64,000 bases of DNA, taken from Allofustis seminis DSM 15817 (lineage in GTDB: Bacteria > Bacillota > Bacilli > Lactobacillales > Carnobacteriaceae_A). Each line of letters opens with the position of its first letter. Position 1 is the stretch's first letter. The DNA lies in assembly GCF_000374325.1 (NCBI RefSeq), contig NZ_KB894079.1, forward strand, positions 341,301 through 405,300. Reading direction: 5' to 3'. Positions 1-8,957 of this stretch are shown in pieces. A program made the position numbers and the translations under genes. The notes beneath the pieces are model-generated. The model made no database searches. It was not told the origin of the DNA and saw only the letters and a program-made list of their open reading frames with translations.

Positions 1-1693
1 TCATTTGTAACATCACATGCTCAAATGCTTTTAATTTTTCGTCCGCTTTTGCTCTCGTTTCTCCCACAGCACTCATATACAATTTAATTTTTGGCTCAGT
101 ACCACTTGGACGAAGCGCAATGAAACTCTCATCTGCAAATAAGTAACGTAAAACATTTGAAGAAGTGTAATTAAGCGGTGTAACAACACCATCTTCGACA
201 CTTTGTAAAGTGAGGAAATCTTCACGTCTTTTTACTGGATATCCTGCAATTTCATCAAGATCAGTTTTGCGGACACGATCCATGATCGCTGCCATTTTTT
301 CTTTTCCTTCAAGTCCTGGATATTGTACAGAAATAGTATTTTCGCTGAAATATCCATGTGTTTTATAAATTAACTCAAGTGCTTCCATTAAATTACGTCC
401 TTGCAAGAAATGGTAACTTGCGACTTCTGTCATTAATGTCAATGCTTGGAAGCCATCTTTATCACGTACAAATGGTTTGATTAGGTAACCAATCGCTTCT
501 TCATAGCCTAAAATCATTTCATGTGAATGTGTCGCTTCAAATTCTTTAATTTGATTACCGACAAATTTAAATCCTGTTAACACTTCAAAAACATCAACAC
601 CATGTGGCTTGACAATTTTATCTGGTAGATGACTGGATACGATTGAACGAATTAATGCTGGGTTATTAGGAAGTGGACAATGATTGACAAGATAGTCTAA
701 CATCAAACTTGCGGTCTGATTTCCAGATAATAGATGATATTTTCCTTTACCCATGCGTACGCAGACACCCAAGCGGTCAGAGTCCGGATCAGTCGCGAAT
801 AAGACGTCCGCATTTACTTCTTCAGCTAATTTCTTACTCAAGTCAAATGCTGGTTCTGTTTCTGGGTTTGGCGATTCAACCGTTGAAAAATCTGGATCTT
901 CCACGCATTGTTCGGTTACATATGCGACTTTTGGAGATTCTAGCTGCTCGAATACTCGCTTCACAAGGCGTGTACCTGTACCATGCATTCCTGAATAGAC
1001 AAATTGAATTTTGTCACTTGCTTCTTTCAAGACATCGCGGTTGACAGTTACTTTCTCAACTTCTTTTAAGTATGCTTGAATTGTTTCTTCGCCTAAAAGT
1101 TTCAGCACACCTTGTTCAATTAATGTTTCTTTATCAGCAACTTCTACATCAAATGGACTATCAATTTTGTCAATATATGAAGCTAATCGATCAGCAGCAT
1201 CTGGTGGGAATTGACCGCCATCTTCGCCATATACTTTATATCCATTGTAAGCTGGTGGATTATGGCTAGCGGTAATCATGATACCAGCCACCGCATTCCA
1301 GTGACGAACCGAAAAAGCTAACACTGGTGTCGGTGTTAAATGTTCAAATACATAACTGCGGATGCCACATTTTCCTAATACTTTTGCAGCTTCAAAGGCA
1401 AAATCTTGCGAAAAATGACGGTTATCATATGAAATAACCACCCCGCGCTCTTTTTCTTCTTCTCCTTGAGCAGAAATCCATTCTGCAAGTCCACGGGTCG
1501 TCTGTCTCACAATATATTTATTCATACGATTCGTGCCCAGACCGATAATGCCACGCAGACCTGCTGTTCCAAATGAAAGTTCGGTCTCAAAAGCATCTTT
1601 TTTCTCAGAGTCACTGAGCGCTTCAAGCGCTTGCTTGATTTCTCCCTTCGCTTTTGAGTGCCATTTTTCATAATTTGTTTGCCATAAAGTCAT
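1..1693 (-). CDS. pgcA: Phospho-sugar mutase (phosphoglucomutase), 3' end cut by window
   Basis: Interconverts glucose-6-phosphate and glucose-1-phosphate in the cytoplasm, feeding cell-wall and capsule sugar nucleotides. About 564 codons are visible and the reading frame is still open at the left edge, so only the last few residues are missing (family members are about 575 residues). The active-site serine loop TASHNP is at residues 141-146, and a metal-binding loop of the D-x-D-x-D-R type (DPDSDR) follows further on. The start is an ATG at 1691-1693 with an AAGGAGG-like ribosome site just upstream. It is transcribed away from the rest of the window. Choice between glucose and mannose specificity rests on family resemblance and length. 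Confidence 0.93.
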   Translation of the reverse strand, partial: MTLWQTNYEKWHSKAKGEIKQALEALSDSEKKDAFETELSFGTAGLRGIIGLGTNRMNKYIVRQTTRGLAEWISAQGEEEKERGVVISYDNRHFSQDFAFEAAKVLGKCGIRSYVFEHLTPTPVLAFSVRHWNAVAGIMITASHNPPAYNGYKVYGEDGGQFPPDAADRLASYIDKIDSPFDVEVADKETLIEQGVLKLLGEETIQAYLKEVEKVTVNRDVLKEASDKIQFVYSGMHGTGTRLVKRVFEQLESPKVAYVTEQCVEDPDFSTVESPNPETEPAFDLSKKLAEEVNADVLFATDPDSDRLGVCVRMGKGKYHLLSGNQTASLMLDYLVNHCPLPNNPALIRSIVSSHLPDKIVKPHGVDVFEVLTGFKFVGNQIKEFEATHSHEMILGYEEAIGYLIKPFVRDKDGFQALTLMTEVASYHFLQGRNLMEALELIYKTHGYFSENTISVQYPGLEGKEKMAAIMDRVRKTDLDEIAGYPVKRREDFLTLQSVEDGVVTPLNYTSSNVLRYLFADESFIALRPSGTEPKIKLYMSAVGETRAKADEKLKAFEHVMLQM

Positions 1694-2000
1694 TGTTAAG
1701 CCTCCTTACAATTTTTTGACTTATGTCTTATGCATCTTTCAATGCAGTCCTATTATCTTTATTATACAAGAAATGAAAACGAATTCTATGGATTTTTTAT
1801 TTTTTGTGAAATTTTTTTCAATTATTTTTAAAAATGTGATGTTGTGCGTTACATGCACACATATATATTTCACGTATTGACCGAATGTACCACTAATGAT
1901 TCATTATATAAAGTTAGCAAACGACTTCTAACACCTTTTATAAAATGAGTTACTTTCTTATATATCTCTTCGTCATAAATTTTTTAGAGTTATAAATGAA
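1694..2000. other. Intergenic stretch without a recognised gene
   Basis: AT-rich spacer between the pgcA start and the terminator of the hydrolase gene. It should contain the pgcA promoter; a TATAAT-like hexamer on the minus strand at 1761-1766 is a possible -10, but I see no good -35 for it. No convincing reading frame or RNA. Confidence 0.5.
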
Positions 2001-2046
2001 TAAAAAGAGTCCTCTTACTACTTTAATAGTAAAAGAACTCTTTTTT
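2001..2046 (-). terminator. Rho-independent terminator after the hydrolase gene
   Basis: An inverted repeat (AAAAAGAGT ... ACTCTTTTTT) with a long inner stem (TTACTA/TAGTAA) and a T-run on the minus strand, placed 5 bases after the stop of the alpha/beta hydrolase gene. Confidence 0.8.
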
Positions 2047-2050
2047 AAGA

Positions 2051-2983
2051 TTAAGATATTGCATCAATTTGGCGATTGAGCCAATGGATGACATCTTGAA
2101 ATACTTCTGGTGCCGACTGTTCAAGCAAAATTTCATGACGTAACTTTGGATAAAGGATTAAATCAACTGCAAATTGGTGACGTTTGAGCTGATTATAGAC
2201 TTGGCGAACACCTTTTCCATACTGACCTACTGGATCTTCAGCTCCTGCTATCAACAGAAATGGAATACCACTTGGCAACTGTGCCATACATTGCTTGGAC
2301 TGTGCACATTTAAGAAGCGAAAAAAGTGTATAAAAACCATTATTAGTAAAGATAAAACCACACAATGGATCAGCAACATATTGTGAAACATTATCTTCAT
2401 TTAGAGATAGCCAATCAAATGAAGTGCATTTTTTTGTTTTTTTATTGTAAGAAGCAAATGCCAAATCATTTAACAAATGACTTGGATGGTATGGCCCTTT
2501 CAATTGACACATGATTTTTGCCAATAAAATTGCAAAAGGAAGCGCATGATTTTTGCCTGATGTTCCACAAAAAATCGCGCCTTGATAGGTTGTTCTAAAT
2601 TGTGCTACATAAATTCGTGCAATAAATGACCCCATCGAATGTCCAAAAATAAATAGTGGCACATGAGGCAACTGTTGATGAATGATCTCATTCAATTGCC
2701 GCACATCTTGAAGCAATGTTGTAACACCTTCTGGTCCAAAATAACCAAGTGGCACCGAATCGCTAACACTTTGTCCATGTCCAGGCAAATCCATAATATA
2801 TGCTGCATACCCAGCTTCAGTTAATTTCTTCATAAATGGGAAATAGCGTTCCTTATGTTCAGCCATCCCATGTATAATTTGGACAACACCTTTTATTTGA
2901 TGACTATCTTTTGGAATAAAGGACGTTGCCGAAATATTCGTTAATTTTGAATAAGATTGAAATGTGAATATTTTTTGCTTCAT
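2051..2983 (-). CDS. Alpha/beta hydrolase (monoacylglycerol lipase / lysophospholipase-like)
   Basis: A 310-residue serine hydrolase of the Hydrolase_4 family, probably acting on lipid esters. The nucleophile elbow GHSMGS is visible near residue 112, an oxyanion HGMAEH segment comes earlier, and the C-terminal part ends with an LRHE motif that can supply the catalytic histidine. I take the ATG at 2981-2983, which has a GGAGC site 6 bases upstream, over a longer in-frame start at 3013 that has none. It lies 53 bases downstream of asnA on the same strand and may be co-transcribed. No signal peptide is seen, so it is likely cytoplasmic. The substrate cannot be told from sequence. Confidence 0.85.
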   Translation of the reverse strand: MKQKIFTFQSYSKLTNISATSFIPKDSHQIKGVVQIIHGMAEHKERYFPFMKKLTEAGYAAYIMDLPGHGQSVSDSVPLGYFGPEGVTTLLQDVRQLNEIIHQQLPHVPLFIFGHSMGSFIARIYVAQFRTTYQGAIFCGTSGKNHALPFAILLAKIMCQLKGPYHPSHLLNDLAFASYNKKTKKCTSFDWLSLNEDNVSQYVADPLCGFIFTNNGFYTLFSLLKCAQSKQCMAQLPSGIPFLLIAGAEDPVGQYGKGVRQVYNQLKRHQFAVDLILYPKLRHEILLEQSAPEVFQDVIHWLNRQIDAIS

Positions 2984-3036
2984 CGATTGCTCCTTATCAT
3001 GATATCTTAACAAGGCAATAGATTTAAGTTTGCCGA

Positions 3037-4050
3037 TTAAAGTAATGGAATATTATTTTTTTTGCAAATATTTCTTGTGCTCTCATCCCATAATGAAGCT
3101 TGAACTTCACCAATATGCGCTGTCCCAATAAGTAGCATGCACAGGCGCGACTGACCAATTCCTCCACCAATTGTCAAAGGAAGCTGTCCTGCCAATAATT
3201 TTTGATGATAGGGATGATGACGACGCTCTAGTCGACCTGCATCTTCTAGTTGCTCCAACAGCCGTTCTCCAGTTACACGAATCCCCATCGAAGAAATCTC
3301 GAATTCTTGTTCTAAAATATCATTCCAAAAAATAATATCACCATTTAATTGCCAATCATCATAATCTGGCGCGCGATGCCCATGCCGCTGACCTGACATT
3401 AGTGGTGCACCAATTTTCCCGACAAAGATGGTCTTGTGGATACGCGCAAATTCTCGCTCTCTTTCTTCTGGTGTCAAATGAGGATATAAATCTTCCAATG
3501 CTTGTGCTGTCGTAAAAGTAACTTTTCGGCGTAAAGTAGTATTACACTGCGGAAAGCGTGCTTTAAGTAGATGATTGACATTACAAATACTGTCCACAAT
3601 TGACTGCACTACATCTTTTAAATAAGTTTCTGTACGATCTTTTACTTGGATAATTTTCTCCCAATCCCATTGATCGACATAAATAGAATGAATATTGTCC
3701 AGTACCTCATCGCGCCGAATCGCATTCATATCTGTAAATAATCCCTCATATGTTCTAAAATGATATTCCGCTAGCGCTACACGCTTCCATTTCGCTAGCG
3801 ACTGCACCACCTGCGCATCTTCATTTAAAGCAGGCACATCAAAAGAAACAGGGCGCTCTACTCCAGATAAATTATCATTCAAACCAGATATAGCTGTCAC
3901 AAAAAGTGGCGCTGAGACACGCTGCAACCCTAATGTTGTCGCTAATTCTTGCTGAAAACTAATCTTTATAAAATCGATCGCTCTTTGAATATCATACTGA
4001 TTCAAGACAGGCTTATAATCTTTTGGAATTACAATCTCGCTCATGCCCAT
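3037..4050 (-). CDS. asnA: Aspartate-ammonia ligase (asparagine synthetase A)
   Basis: Makes asparagine from aspartate, ATP and free ammonia, unlike the glutamine-dependent AsnB. The 337 residues match the AsnA family length, and class-II-synthetase-like segments are visible, including GGGIGQSRLCMLL near the C-terminus, which resembles the motif 3 arginine loop. The first ATG has AGAAGG 4 bases upstream; a second ATG follows two codons later. A promoter is predicted about 90 bases upstream. I looked for a tRNA-Asn T-box in the leader and saw no T-box consensus. Confidence 0.95.
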   Translation of the reverse strand: MGMSEIVIPKDYKPVLNQYDIQRAIDFIKISFQQELATTLGLQRVSAPLFVTAISGLNDNLSGVERPVSFDVPALNEDAQVVQSLAKWKRVALAEYHFRTYEGLFTDMNAIRRDEVLDNIHSIYVDQWDWEKIIQVKDRTETYLKDVVQSIVDSICNVNHLLKARFPQCNTTLRRKVTFTTAQALEDLYPHLTPEEREREFARIHKTIFVGKIGAPLMSGQRHGHRAPDYDDWQLNGDIIFWNDILEQEFEISSMGIRVTGERLLEQLEDAGRLERRHHPYHQKLLAGQLPLTIGGGIGQSRLCMLLIGTAHIGEVQASLWDESTRNICKKNNIPLL

Positions 4051-4119
4051 AACCTTCTCTCAACTTCTTCAATATTTTTAAAATCATCGCAATAGAAATT
4101 ATTAAATGTCATCTCCTAC

Positions 4120-4148
4120 TATAAGCCTTGTTCCCCCCAACTTGTCAA
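4120..4148 (-). promoter_or_regulatory. Probable sigma-A promoter of asnA
   Basis: On the minus strand a perfect TTGACA (4143-4148) is followed after 17 bases by CTTATA (4120-4125); a shifted TATAGT is also possible with a 19-base spacer. It lies about 70-100 bases before the asnA start. Confidence 0.55.
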
Positions 4149-4293
4149 CTATTATCTTATAAATGGTACCATTAAAAATAGCAAAAATACATTTCTACCC
4201 TTAAAGTAGAAATTGACTGCGCATTATATGAAAAAACTTAACCTTGCATAACATGTACACTTCTGTATCCACATATCTTAAAATATTTCACAA

Positions 4294-4331
4294 TAAAAAA
4301 TACATCCCACAAAAATAACGCGAGATGTATT
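4294..4331 (-). terminator. Terminator of the bgl/gat operon
   Basis: A 10-bp stem (AATACATCTC pairing with GGGATGTATT on the minus strand, one G-U pair) followed by TTTTTATTG. It lies downstream of the GH1 relic and of the present phospho-glycosidase gene, so it probably served the older gene and now ends the current operon. Confidence 0.65.
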
Positions 4332-4350
4332 ATAATGACCAGTGATCTGA

Positions 4351-4425
4351 TTATTCTTGATTGAATAGCCACTCGCCATTTGTTTCGATGACTTTTTTAT
4401 GGAAAATCAAGTTAGAATCATGTTT
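4351..4425 (-). pseudogene. C-terminal relic of a second GH1 phospho-glycosidase
   Basis: Directly after the stop codon of the neighbouring GH1 gene and in the same frame, 24 codons ending in TAA read as a typical GH1 6-phospho-glycosidase tail: HKKVIETNGEWLFNQE. It parallels the end of the intact gene (FKDIIKTN), so it looks like the leftover 3' end of a displaced homologous gene. It has no start or ribosome site of its own. Confidence 0.6.
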
Positions 4426-5853
4426 TTAAAGAGTAATTTGATTGGTTTTAATTATATCTTTGAACCAATAAAAACTTTTCTTAGGAATTCGTTTAAAATT
4501 ATCATTTTCATCTACTCTAATAAGGCCATATCTTTTTACATAGCCATTTACCCAACTCCATACGTCAAAAGCAGACCATACAAAATATCCTTGAACATCA
4601 TAACCATCATCTCTAGCTTTTAAAACATAGTCCACAAACTGTTGAAGAACCTCAATTCTATCATCATCTTCAACATAGCCAGTTTCATCGGGGGTATCAT
4701 AAACTGCATGACCATTTTCTGTAATTACTATTGGGAACCCAGGATATTTCTCTGAAACATCTTTGATACCTTTATAAATGGCTTCTGGATAGACTTCTCG
4801 ACCCCAAAAATTTCTACTAACGTGTTCTGGTTCTGTGATATCAAACCAGTCTTTTAGTTTTATTGACTCTTTTTCATTAGACTTTTTGCCCGTATTATTA
4901 TGTGTCACAATTGTTTCTCCAGTGCTATCCGTAACATAAAATCGCTGATATGAATTTATTCCCAAGAAGTCAACAATACCTTCTTTTAATAGATTTTCAT
5001 CTTGGTAATTTATAAATGAGGTATCATATCCAGATTCCTTAAGAAATTTTTCTAGATTCGTTGGTATTTTCCCTTTCGCACACATATCTAAAACCAAGCT
5101 ATTAAAGAATAATTCTGCATGGTTATATACGTATTCTTTATCTCTTGTTTCTGGTGAAACTTCAACAGTGCCATGATCATGAACAATTCCAATATAACCT
5201 TCATAATTATTTTCTTTAAAATATTTAACAACTTTTGCGCTAGCAATCAGTTGATTATATACCGTTTCCCAATAGGACTGCAGGTCTTTGTGCTTATGTG
5301 GTGGCCAATTACCCATTACATAGCCACAGTAACTATAAAATCTAGGCTCATTTAAAGTTGTCCATAGCTTTACTCTGTCTCCAAATTCTTCTAAACAAAC
5401 TTTAGCATAATCAAAGTAATAATCAATAAGTCTTTTATCTTTCCAACCGCCAAATTCATCTTCAAATTTTTGAGGGATATCATAGTGATGGATGGTAACA
5501 TTAGGTTCTAATCCATATTTCAAACAAGTATTAATTACATCATTATAAAAAGCAATTCCAGCTGCACTTCTTTTCCCTACACCCTCTGGAATAATTCTAG
5601 TCCATGATAGAGAGAATCTAAATGAGTTATGTCCACCTTCAGCTAGCAATTTTATATCCTCTTTATAATGATGATAAAAATCTGTAGCATCATTTCCAGA
5701 AACATTATTTATATTGAAAGGATTATTATCACTATTACTAAAATGATCCCAATTAGAATATCCTTTGTCATCCACGTTCCAACCACCTTCAGCCTGATAA
5801 GCGGCGATTGCTCCGCCCCACATGAATTTATCATTCAGTTTAACATTTGACAT
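4426..5853 (-). CDS. GH1 6-phospho-beta-galactosidase/glucosidase (LacG-like)
   Basis: Cleaves a phosphorylated beta-glycoside delivered by the PTS, releasing a 6-phospho sugar. The 475 residues match GH1 length. The acid/base glutamate is in TLNEP (about residue 165) and the nucleophile in ITENG (about 370). Near the end SWVNGYVKRY carries the serine, lysine and tyrosine that hold the 6-phosphate. The tryptophan after that serine is the residue found in LacG-type phospho-beta-galactosidases, which fits the lacABD genes nearby. Its ATG has an AAGGAG site and follows the PTS IIC gene by 3 bases, so it is last in the operon. Substrate assignment is inference; phospho-beta-glucosidase remains possible. 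Base composition is more AT-rich than lacABD. Confidence 0.85.
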   Translation of the reverse strand: MSNVKLNDKFMWGGAIAAYQAEGGWNVDDKGYSNWDHFSNSDNNPFNINNVSGNDATDFYHHYKEDIKLLAEGGHNSFRFSLSWTRIIPEGVGKRSAAGIAFYNDVINTCLKYGLEPNVTIHHYDIPQKFEDEFGGWKDKRLIDYYFDYAKVCLEEFGDRVKLWTTLNEPRFYSYCGYVMGNWPPHKHKDLQSYWETVYNQLIASAKVVKYFKENNYEGYIGIVHDHGTVEVSPETRDKEYVYNHAELFFNSLVLDMCAKGKIPTNLEKFLKESGYDTSFINYQDENLLKEGIVDFLGINSYQRFYVTDSTGETIVTHNNTGKKSNEKESIKLKDWFDITEPEHVSRNFWGREVYPEAIYKGIKDVSEKYPGFPIVITENGHAVYDTPDETGYVEDDDRIEVLQQFVDYVLKARDDGYDVQGYFVWSAFDVWSWVNGYVKRYGLIRVDENDNFKRIPKKSFYWFKDIIKTNQITL

Positions 5854-5856
5854 TTT

Positions 5857-7275
5857 TTATTCTCCTTCTATCTTTTTAAGGTATTCGGCATTTCGTTTTT
5901 CCATCTCTTTTTTATACCATTGGAACAATCCCAAATAAATCGCTAAGAATATTACAAAAATAAACAAATCTTTCGCAGCCCCACTATGTGCTAATCCAAG
6001 AAAATAAGCTAAAAATTTTTCAACTGGTCCTTCCATAGTAGCAAACGAAATTTGTTGACTTGTCATCAAGCCTTCTGGCAACGCTCCAATTGAAGCTGCG
6101 GTGTCAGTTACAAATGGAGCTATAAGCGTAGCTGCCCATAGAAAAAGAGGTATTTCTAAAATACCAATTACCAACATTCTGATTAGTTTTCCTCTTGTAA
6201 CTACCAAAAGCGCAGGGGTTAAACCTACTGCTACAATACTTGCAGATGGTAATATTCTGTTCCCAGGTAATACCAATGATACCAACAATAATAATGGTGC
6301 TAATAAGTTAGCAACTACCCAAATTTCAGATCTTCCTGCAATAAATGGCCAATCAATACTGATATTTAATTTACGGCCACCGAGTCTCTTATTGGCAAAG
6401 TCATTAATACCTTGTGATAAAGGTTCAACGGCTTCAATAAACCACTGACCTATTATTGCAAATAATTCTAACATTGCCCCTGCCGTTAACGAAAGATTAA
6501 TTATTTCCTTAATAGGAATACGACCTAAAACTCCAATGAAAACACCTAAATAAATTCCTATCATGAATCTGCTACCCCAGAATCCAATTTTTTGATTAAG
6601 TTCTGTAGCATTAAAATCATATTTATCCATCCAACCAAAAAAATTATCAAATATTTTATCGAATATCATGATAAACGGGTTCATCATATAGCTAATATGT
6701 GTTGTGGTCATTGGACTTTCCAGTGGTGCATCTAATAAATCATTAAACGTAAGATTCATTAAATCTGCATTTTTAAATTTTAGAAACCCAATAACTAAAA
6801 CTAATGCTGTCGCTGTAAACATATTCGCTCCAACATACATCGCAAATAAACCAATGAAAGATAGATGCCACACATTAAAAATATCCGCATCGAAAGTATT
6901 TGTTTGTTTAGTTAAAATTAAAATGATATTTAGAATTATTAATGTTAATAAAAAATATAAAGTTAGAGGGTGACCCCAAGTAATTGTCCCAAGTGGAGCC
7001 CACCCAGTATCAATAACATTCAACTCAATACCAGTATTTTCAATAAAAGCATTTAATGGACCAGATAAGACTCCAGTTAACACACTCATTACTGCTCCAA
7101 TACCAATTAAAGCTACTGCTAATTTTATTCCACCTTCGAACGCTTGGGAAAATTTAACTCCAACTAGTACCGCCGCTAATGTTAAAACAATAATCATTAA
7201 TGGAGCAGCACCTATATTAATGAGTGGCTGAAGTATTTTATTTGCAAATTCAATAAACATATTAATCATTTTCAT
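5857..7275 (-). CDS. gatC: PTS galactitol-type transporter, EIIC component
   Basis: Membrane channel subunit of a galactitol-family PTS, importing and handing its sugar to EIIB for phosphorylation. It has 472 residues with about ten hydrophobic segments and the conserved N-terminal pattern of GatC proteins (FANKILQPLINIGAAPLM). It sits between the IIB gene (14-base gap) and the GH1 gene (3-base gap). GatC-type systems are used for galactitol, and in some streptococci for galactose together with Lac tagatose enzymes. Presence of a phospho-glycosidase suggests a galactoside here. AT-rich compared with the plus-strand lac genes. Confidence 0.88.
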   Translation of the reverse strand: MKMINMFIEFANKILQPLINIGAAPLMIIVLTLAAVLVGVKFSQAFEGGIKLAVALIGIGAVMSVLTGVLSGPLNAFIENTGIELNVIDTGWAPLGTITWGHPLTLYFLLTLIILNIILILTKQTNTFDADIFNVWHLSFIGLFAMYVGANMFTATALVLVIGFLKFKNADLMNLTFNDLLDAPLESPMTTTHISYMMNPFIMIFDKIFDNFFGWMDKYDFNATELNQKIGFWGSRFMIGIYLGVFIGVLGRIPIKEIINLSLTAGAMLELFAIIGQWFIEAVEPLSQGINDFANKRLGGRKLNISIDWPFIAGRSEIWVVANLLAPLLLLVSLVLPGNRILPSASIVAVGLTPALLVVTRGKLIRMLVIGILEIPLFLWAATLIAPFVTDTAASIGALPEGLMTSQQISFATMEGPVEKFLAYFLGLAHSGAAKDLFIFVIFLAIYLGLFQWYKKEMEKRNAEYLKKIEGE

Positions 7276-7289
7276 ACACTCCTCATCAT

Positions 7290-7589
7290 TTATAGTGCTT
7301 TAATAATAGATTCTATTTCATCATAAATTGGTTCTGCCATTGATGGAATTCTATAAAGAATCGGACCACAAACTACTATTGGTACATTAGTTTTAAAAGA
7401 TAAGTCGATTTTGGAAATTGGGCAAAAAATATCATATTTTTCAATCATTTCTTTAGTTATATTACTTAAAACCGTGGTGTCAGCCTTTACTTCATAGCCA
7501 CGAGTTTTCATTTCTTTAACGATCGCATTCTTAATTTGAGTACTTGAATTTATTCCTGTACCACATGCTGTTAAAATTTTTATCATCAT
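7290..7589 (-). CDS. gatB: PTS galactitol-type EIIB component
   Basis: A 99-residue cytoplasmic phosphocarrier. The phosphorylatable cysteine is in the N-terminal loop MMIKILTACGTGINSST, typical for GatB. I chose the ATG at 7587-7589, which overlaps the TGA stop of the IIA gene and has AAAGGAG 7 bases upstream; an in-frame GTG two codons earlier is possible but badly spaced. Receives phosphate from EIIA and passes it to the sugar in EIIC. Confidence 0.88.
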   Translation of the reverse strand: MMIKILTACGTGINSSTQIKNAIVKEMKTRGYEVKADTTVLSNITKEMIEKYDIFCPISKIDLSFKTNVPIVVCGPILYRIPSMAEPIYDEIESIIKAL

Positions 7590-8077
7590 TCCCACTCTCC
7601 TTTTATGTCTCTACTATTTATATAATTAAAAATATCTCTTTCATTAGTTAATTTAAAAAAAGAAGCTAGATTATCCACTGTTTGATTTTTTAAAAAATTC
7701 ATTATACTAGGTAACATTTCTACTTGACTTCCTGGATGTGAATTCAAGATCATGAATATAAATCCTACATCTTCTTTTTGATCAGGATTAATCATGTTAT
7801 TAAACTCTATTTTAGTATTTAATGATACTGGAACTACAAGATCAACATTACAAAACTTATAATCTGTATGAGGAATTGCTATTGAAGGTAATTTTTTAGA
7901 CATATGACTTAAATTTAATCCCGTTGGCGACCGATTTTCTCTTTCAATAATTTCTATTAAAAACTTTTCAGTAACAAGATTTTTACTAAAAAGATGATCA
8001 TAAATTTCTTTAAATAAATCTTCTTTACGCTTCGCATTCGAAATATAAATTTCATCTTTGCTTATATATTCTTTCAT
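7586..8077 (-). CDS. gatA: PTS fructose/galactitol-type EIIA component
   Basis: A 163-residue EIIA of the mannitol/fructose family (PTS_EIIA_2). The phospho-accepting histidine is in AIPHTD (about residue 86 of this start), after the conserved ENRSPTGL segment. It takes phosphate from HPr and gives it to the GatB protein encoded next. The ATG at 8075-8077 is 9 bases after GGAGG; the upstream in-frame GTG is too close to that site. First gene of the minus-strand operon and divergent from the lacR gene. Confidence 0.88.
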   Translation of the reverse strand: MKEYISKDEIYISNAKRKEDLFKEIYDHLFSKNLVTEKFLIEIIERENRSPTGLNLSHMSKKLPSIAIPHTDYKFCNVDLVVPVSLNTKIEFNNMINPDQKEDVGFIFMILNSHPGSQVEMLPSIMNFLKNQTVDNLASFFKLTNERDIFNYINSRDIKGEWE

Positions 8078-8083
8078 ATTCAC

Positions 8084-8174
8084 ATGCCTCCTTTAGTTTG
8101 TTTTTGTTTGATTGTTCGTTTTAAACATTTTAGTTTTTGCTTTTTATTGCTATAATTAAAGCGAGGTGAAACTT
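8084..8174. promoter_or_regulatory. Divergent control region between gatA and lacR
   Basis: A T-rich stretch with TTTGTTTG-like repeats and a TATAAT at 8151-8156 on the plus strand that fits a lacR -10 box, though the -35 is weak. DeoR-family repressors commonly bind such repeats, so the encoded regulator is the likely ligand; exact operators are not resolved. Confidence 0.4.
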
Positions 8175-8930
8175 ATGAAAAATGCGAGACAGGATGTTAT
8201 TTTAGAAACTCTTGATAAAAAAAATTCGGTAAAAGTGTCGGAGTTAGTCGATGAATTAGAAGTTACGGATATGACCATTCGCCGCGATTTGCAAGAATTG
8301 GAAGATGAGAACCTTCTTATTCGTGTGCATGGTGGAGCACGCAAGGTATCCAATGGAAATCAAGGGTTTCTAGAGCTCAGCCACAATACCAAACGCGATA
8401 TCAATCCCAAAGAGAAAAAAGAAATTGCAAAATTGATCGCCGAAAATATTAAAGATCATGATATTGTCTATCTAGGTTCTGACACTACAATTGAGCTAGT
8501 GTATGACTACCTTGATATAAATCATGCCAAAATCATTACGAATTCTATTTATGTTTTTAATAAGTTTAAGGATGATGAGCGTTTCGATCTTATTCTAATT
8601 GGTGGAAGTTTTCGTACAAAAACAGGATCTTTTGCAGGATCCATTACTAATGATATCCTCTCTTCTATGCATGTAGAGAAAGCTTTCATCGGGGTAAATG
8701 CTATTAATGAAAATAATATTTTTAACGCAAATGAAGATGAAGGGGTCGTTCAGCGAACAGCATTTGAAAATGCGAAAATTCGTTACATTATTGCAGACAC
8801 TTCAAAATTCAATAAGTTAGATTTTTATCAATTTTATACCCTTGATAAAATTGACTATCTTGTGACGAACAAAGATATTTCACCTAGTTTATTAAAGCAA
8901 TATGAACCTTATGTCAAGATTATTTACTAA
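8175..8930 (+). CDS. lacR: DeoR-family transcriptional regulator (LacR-like)
   Basis: A 251-residue repressor with an N-terminal DeoR helix-turn-helix (about residues 4-58, VSELVDELEVTDMTIRRDL) and a C-terminal sugar-phosphate sensor domain. By analogy with LacR it should respond to tagatose-6-phosphate or a related intermediate and control both divergent operons. The ATG at 8175 follows GAGGTG by 6 bases; the upstream in-frame GTG overlaps that ribosome site and is unlikely. It leads the plus-strand lacA-lacB-lacD genes with a 27-base gap. Confidence 0.85.
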   Translation: MKNARQDVILETLDKKNSVKVSELVDELEVTDMTIRRDLQELEDENLLIRVHGGARKVSNGNQGFLELSHNTKRDINPKEKKEIAKLIAENIKDHDIVYLGSDTTIELVYDYLDINHAKIITNSIYVFNKFKDDERFDLILIGGSFRTKTGSFAGSITNDILSSMHVEKAFIGVNAINENNIFNANEDEGVVQRTAFENAKIRYIIADTSKFNKLDFYQFYTLDKIDYLVTNKDISPSLLKQYEPYVKIIY

Positions 8931-8957
8931 ATAAGAAAGATTTAAAGGAGGAATACT

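Noticed and set aside
1805..1822. TTGTGAAATTTTTTTCAA resembling a Rex operator
   Set aside because: The right half lacks CACAA and the site is over 100 bases upstream of pgcA in a T-run; likely chance.
4051..4118. 23-codon leader-peptide-like frame ahead of asnA overlapping its start
   Set aside because: Its AGGAG abuts the ATG with no spacing, and there is no attenuator hairpin; no T-box motif either.
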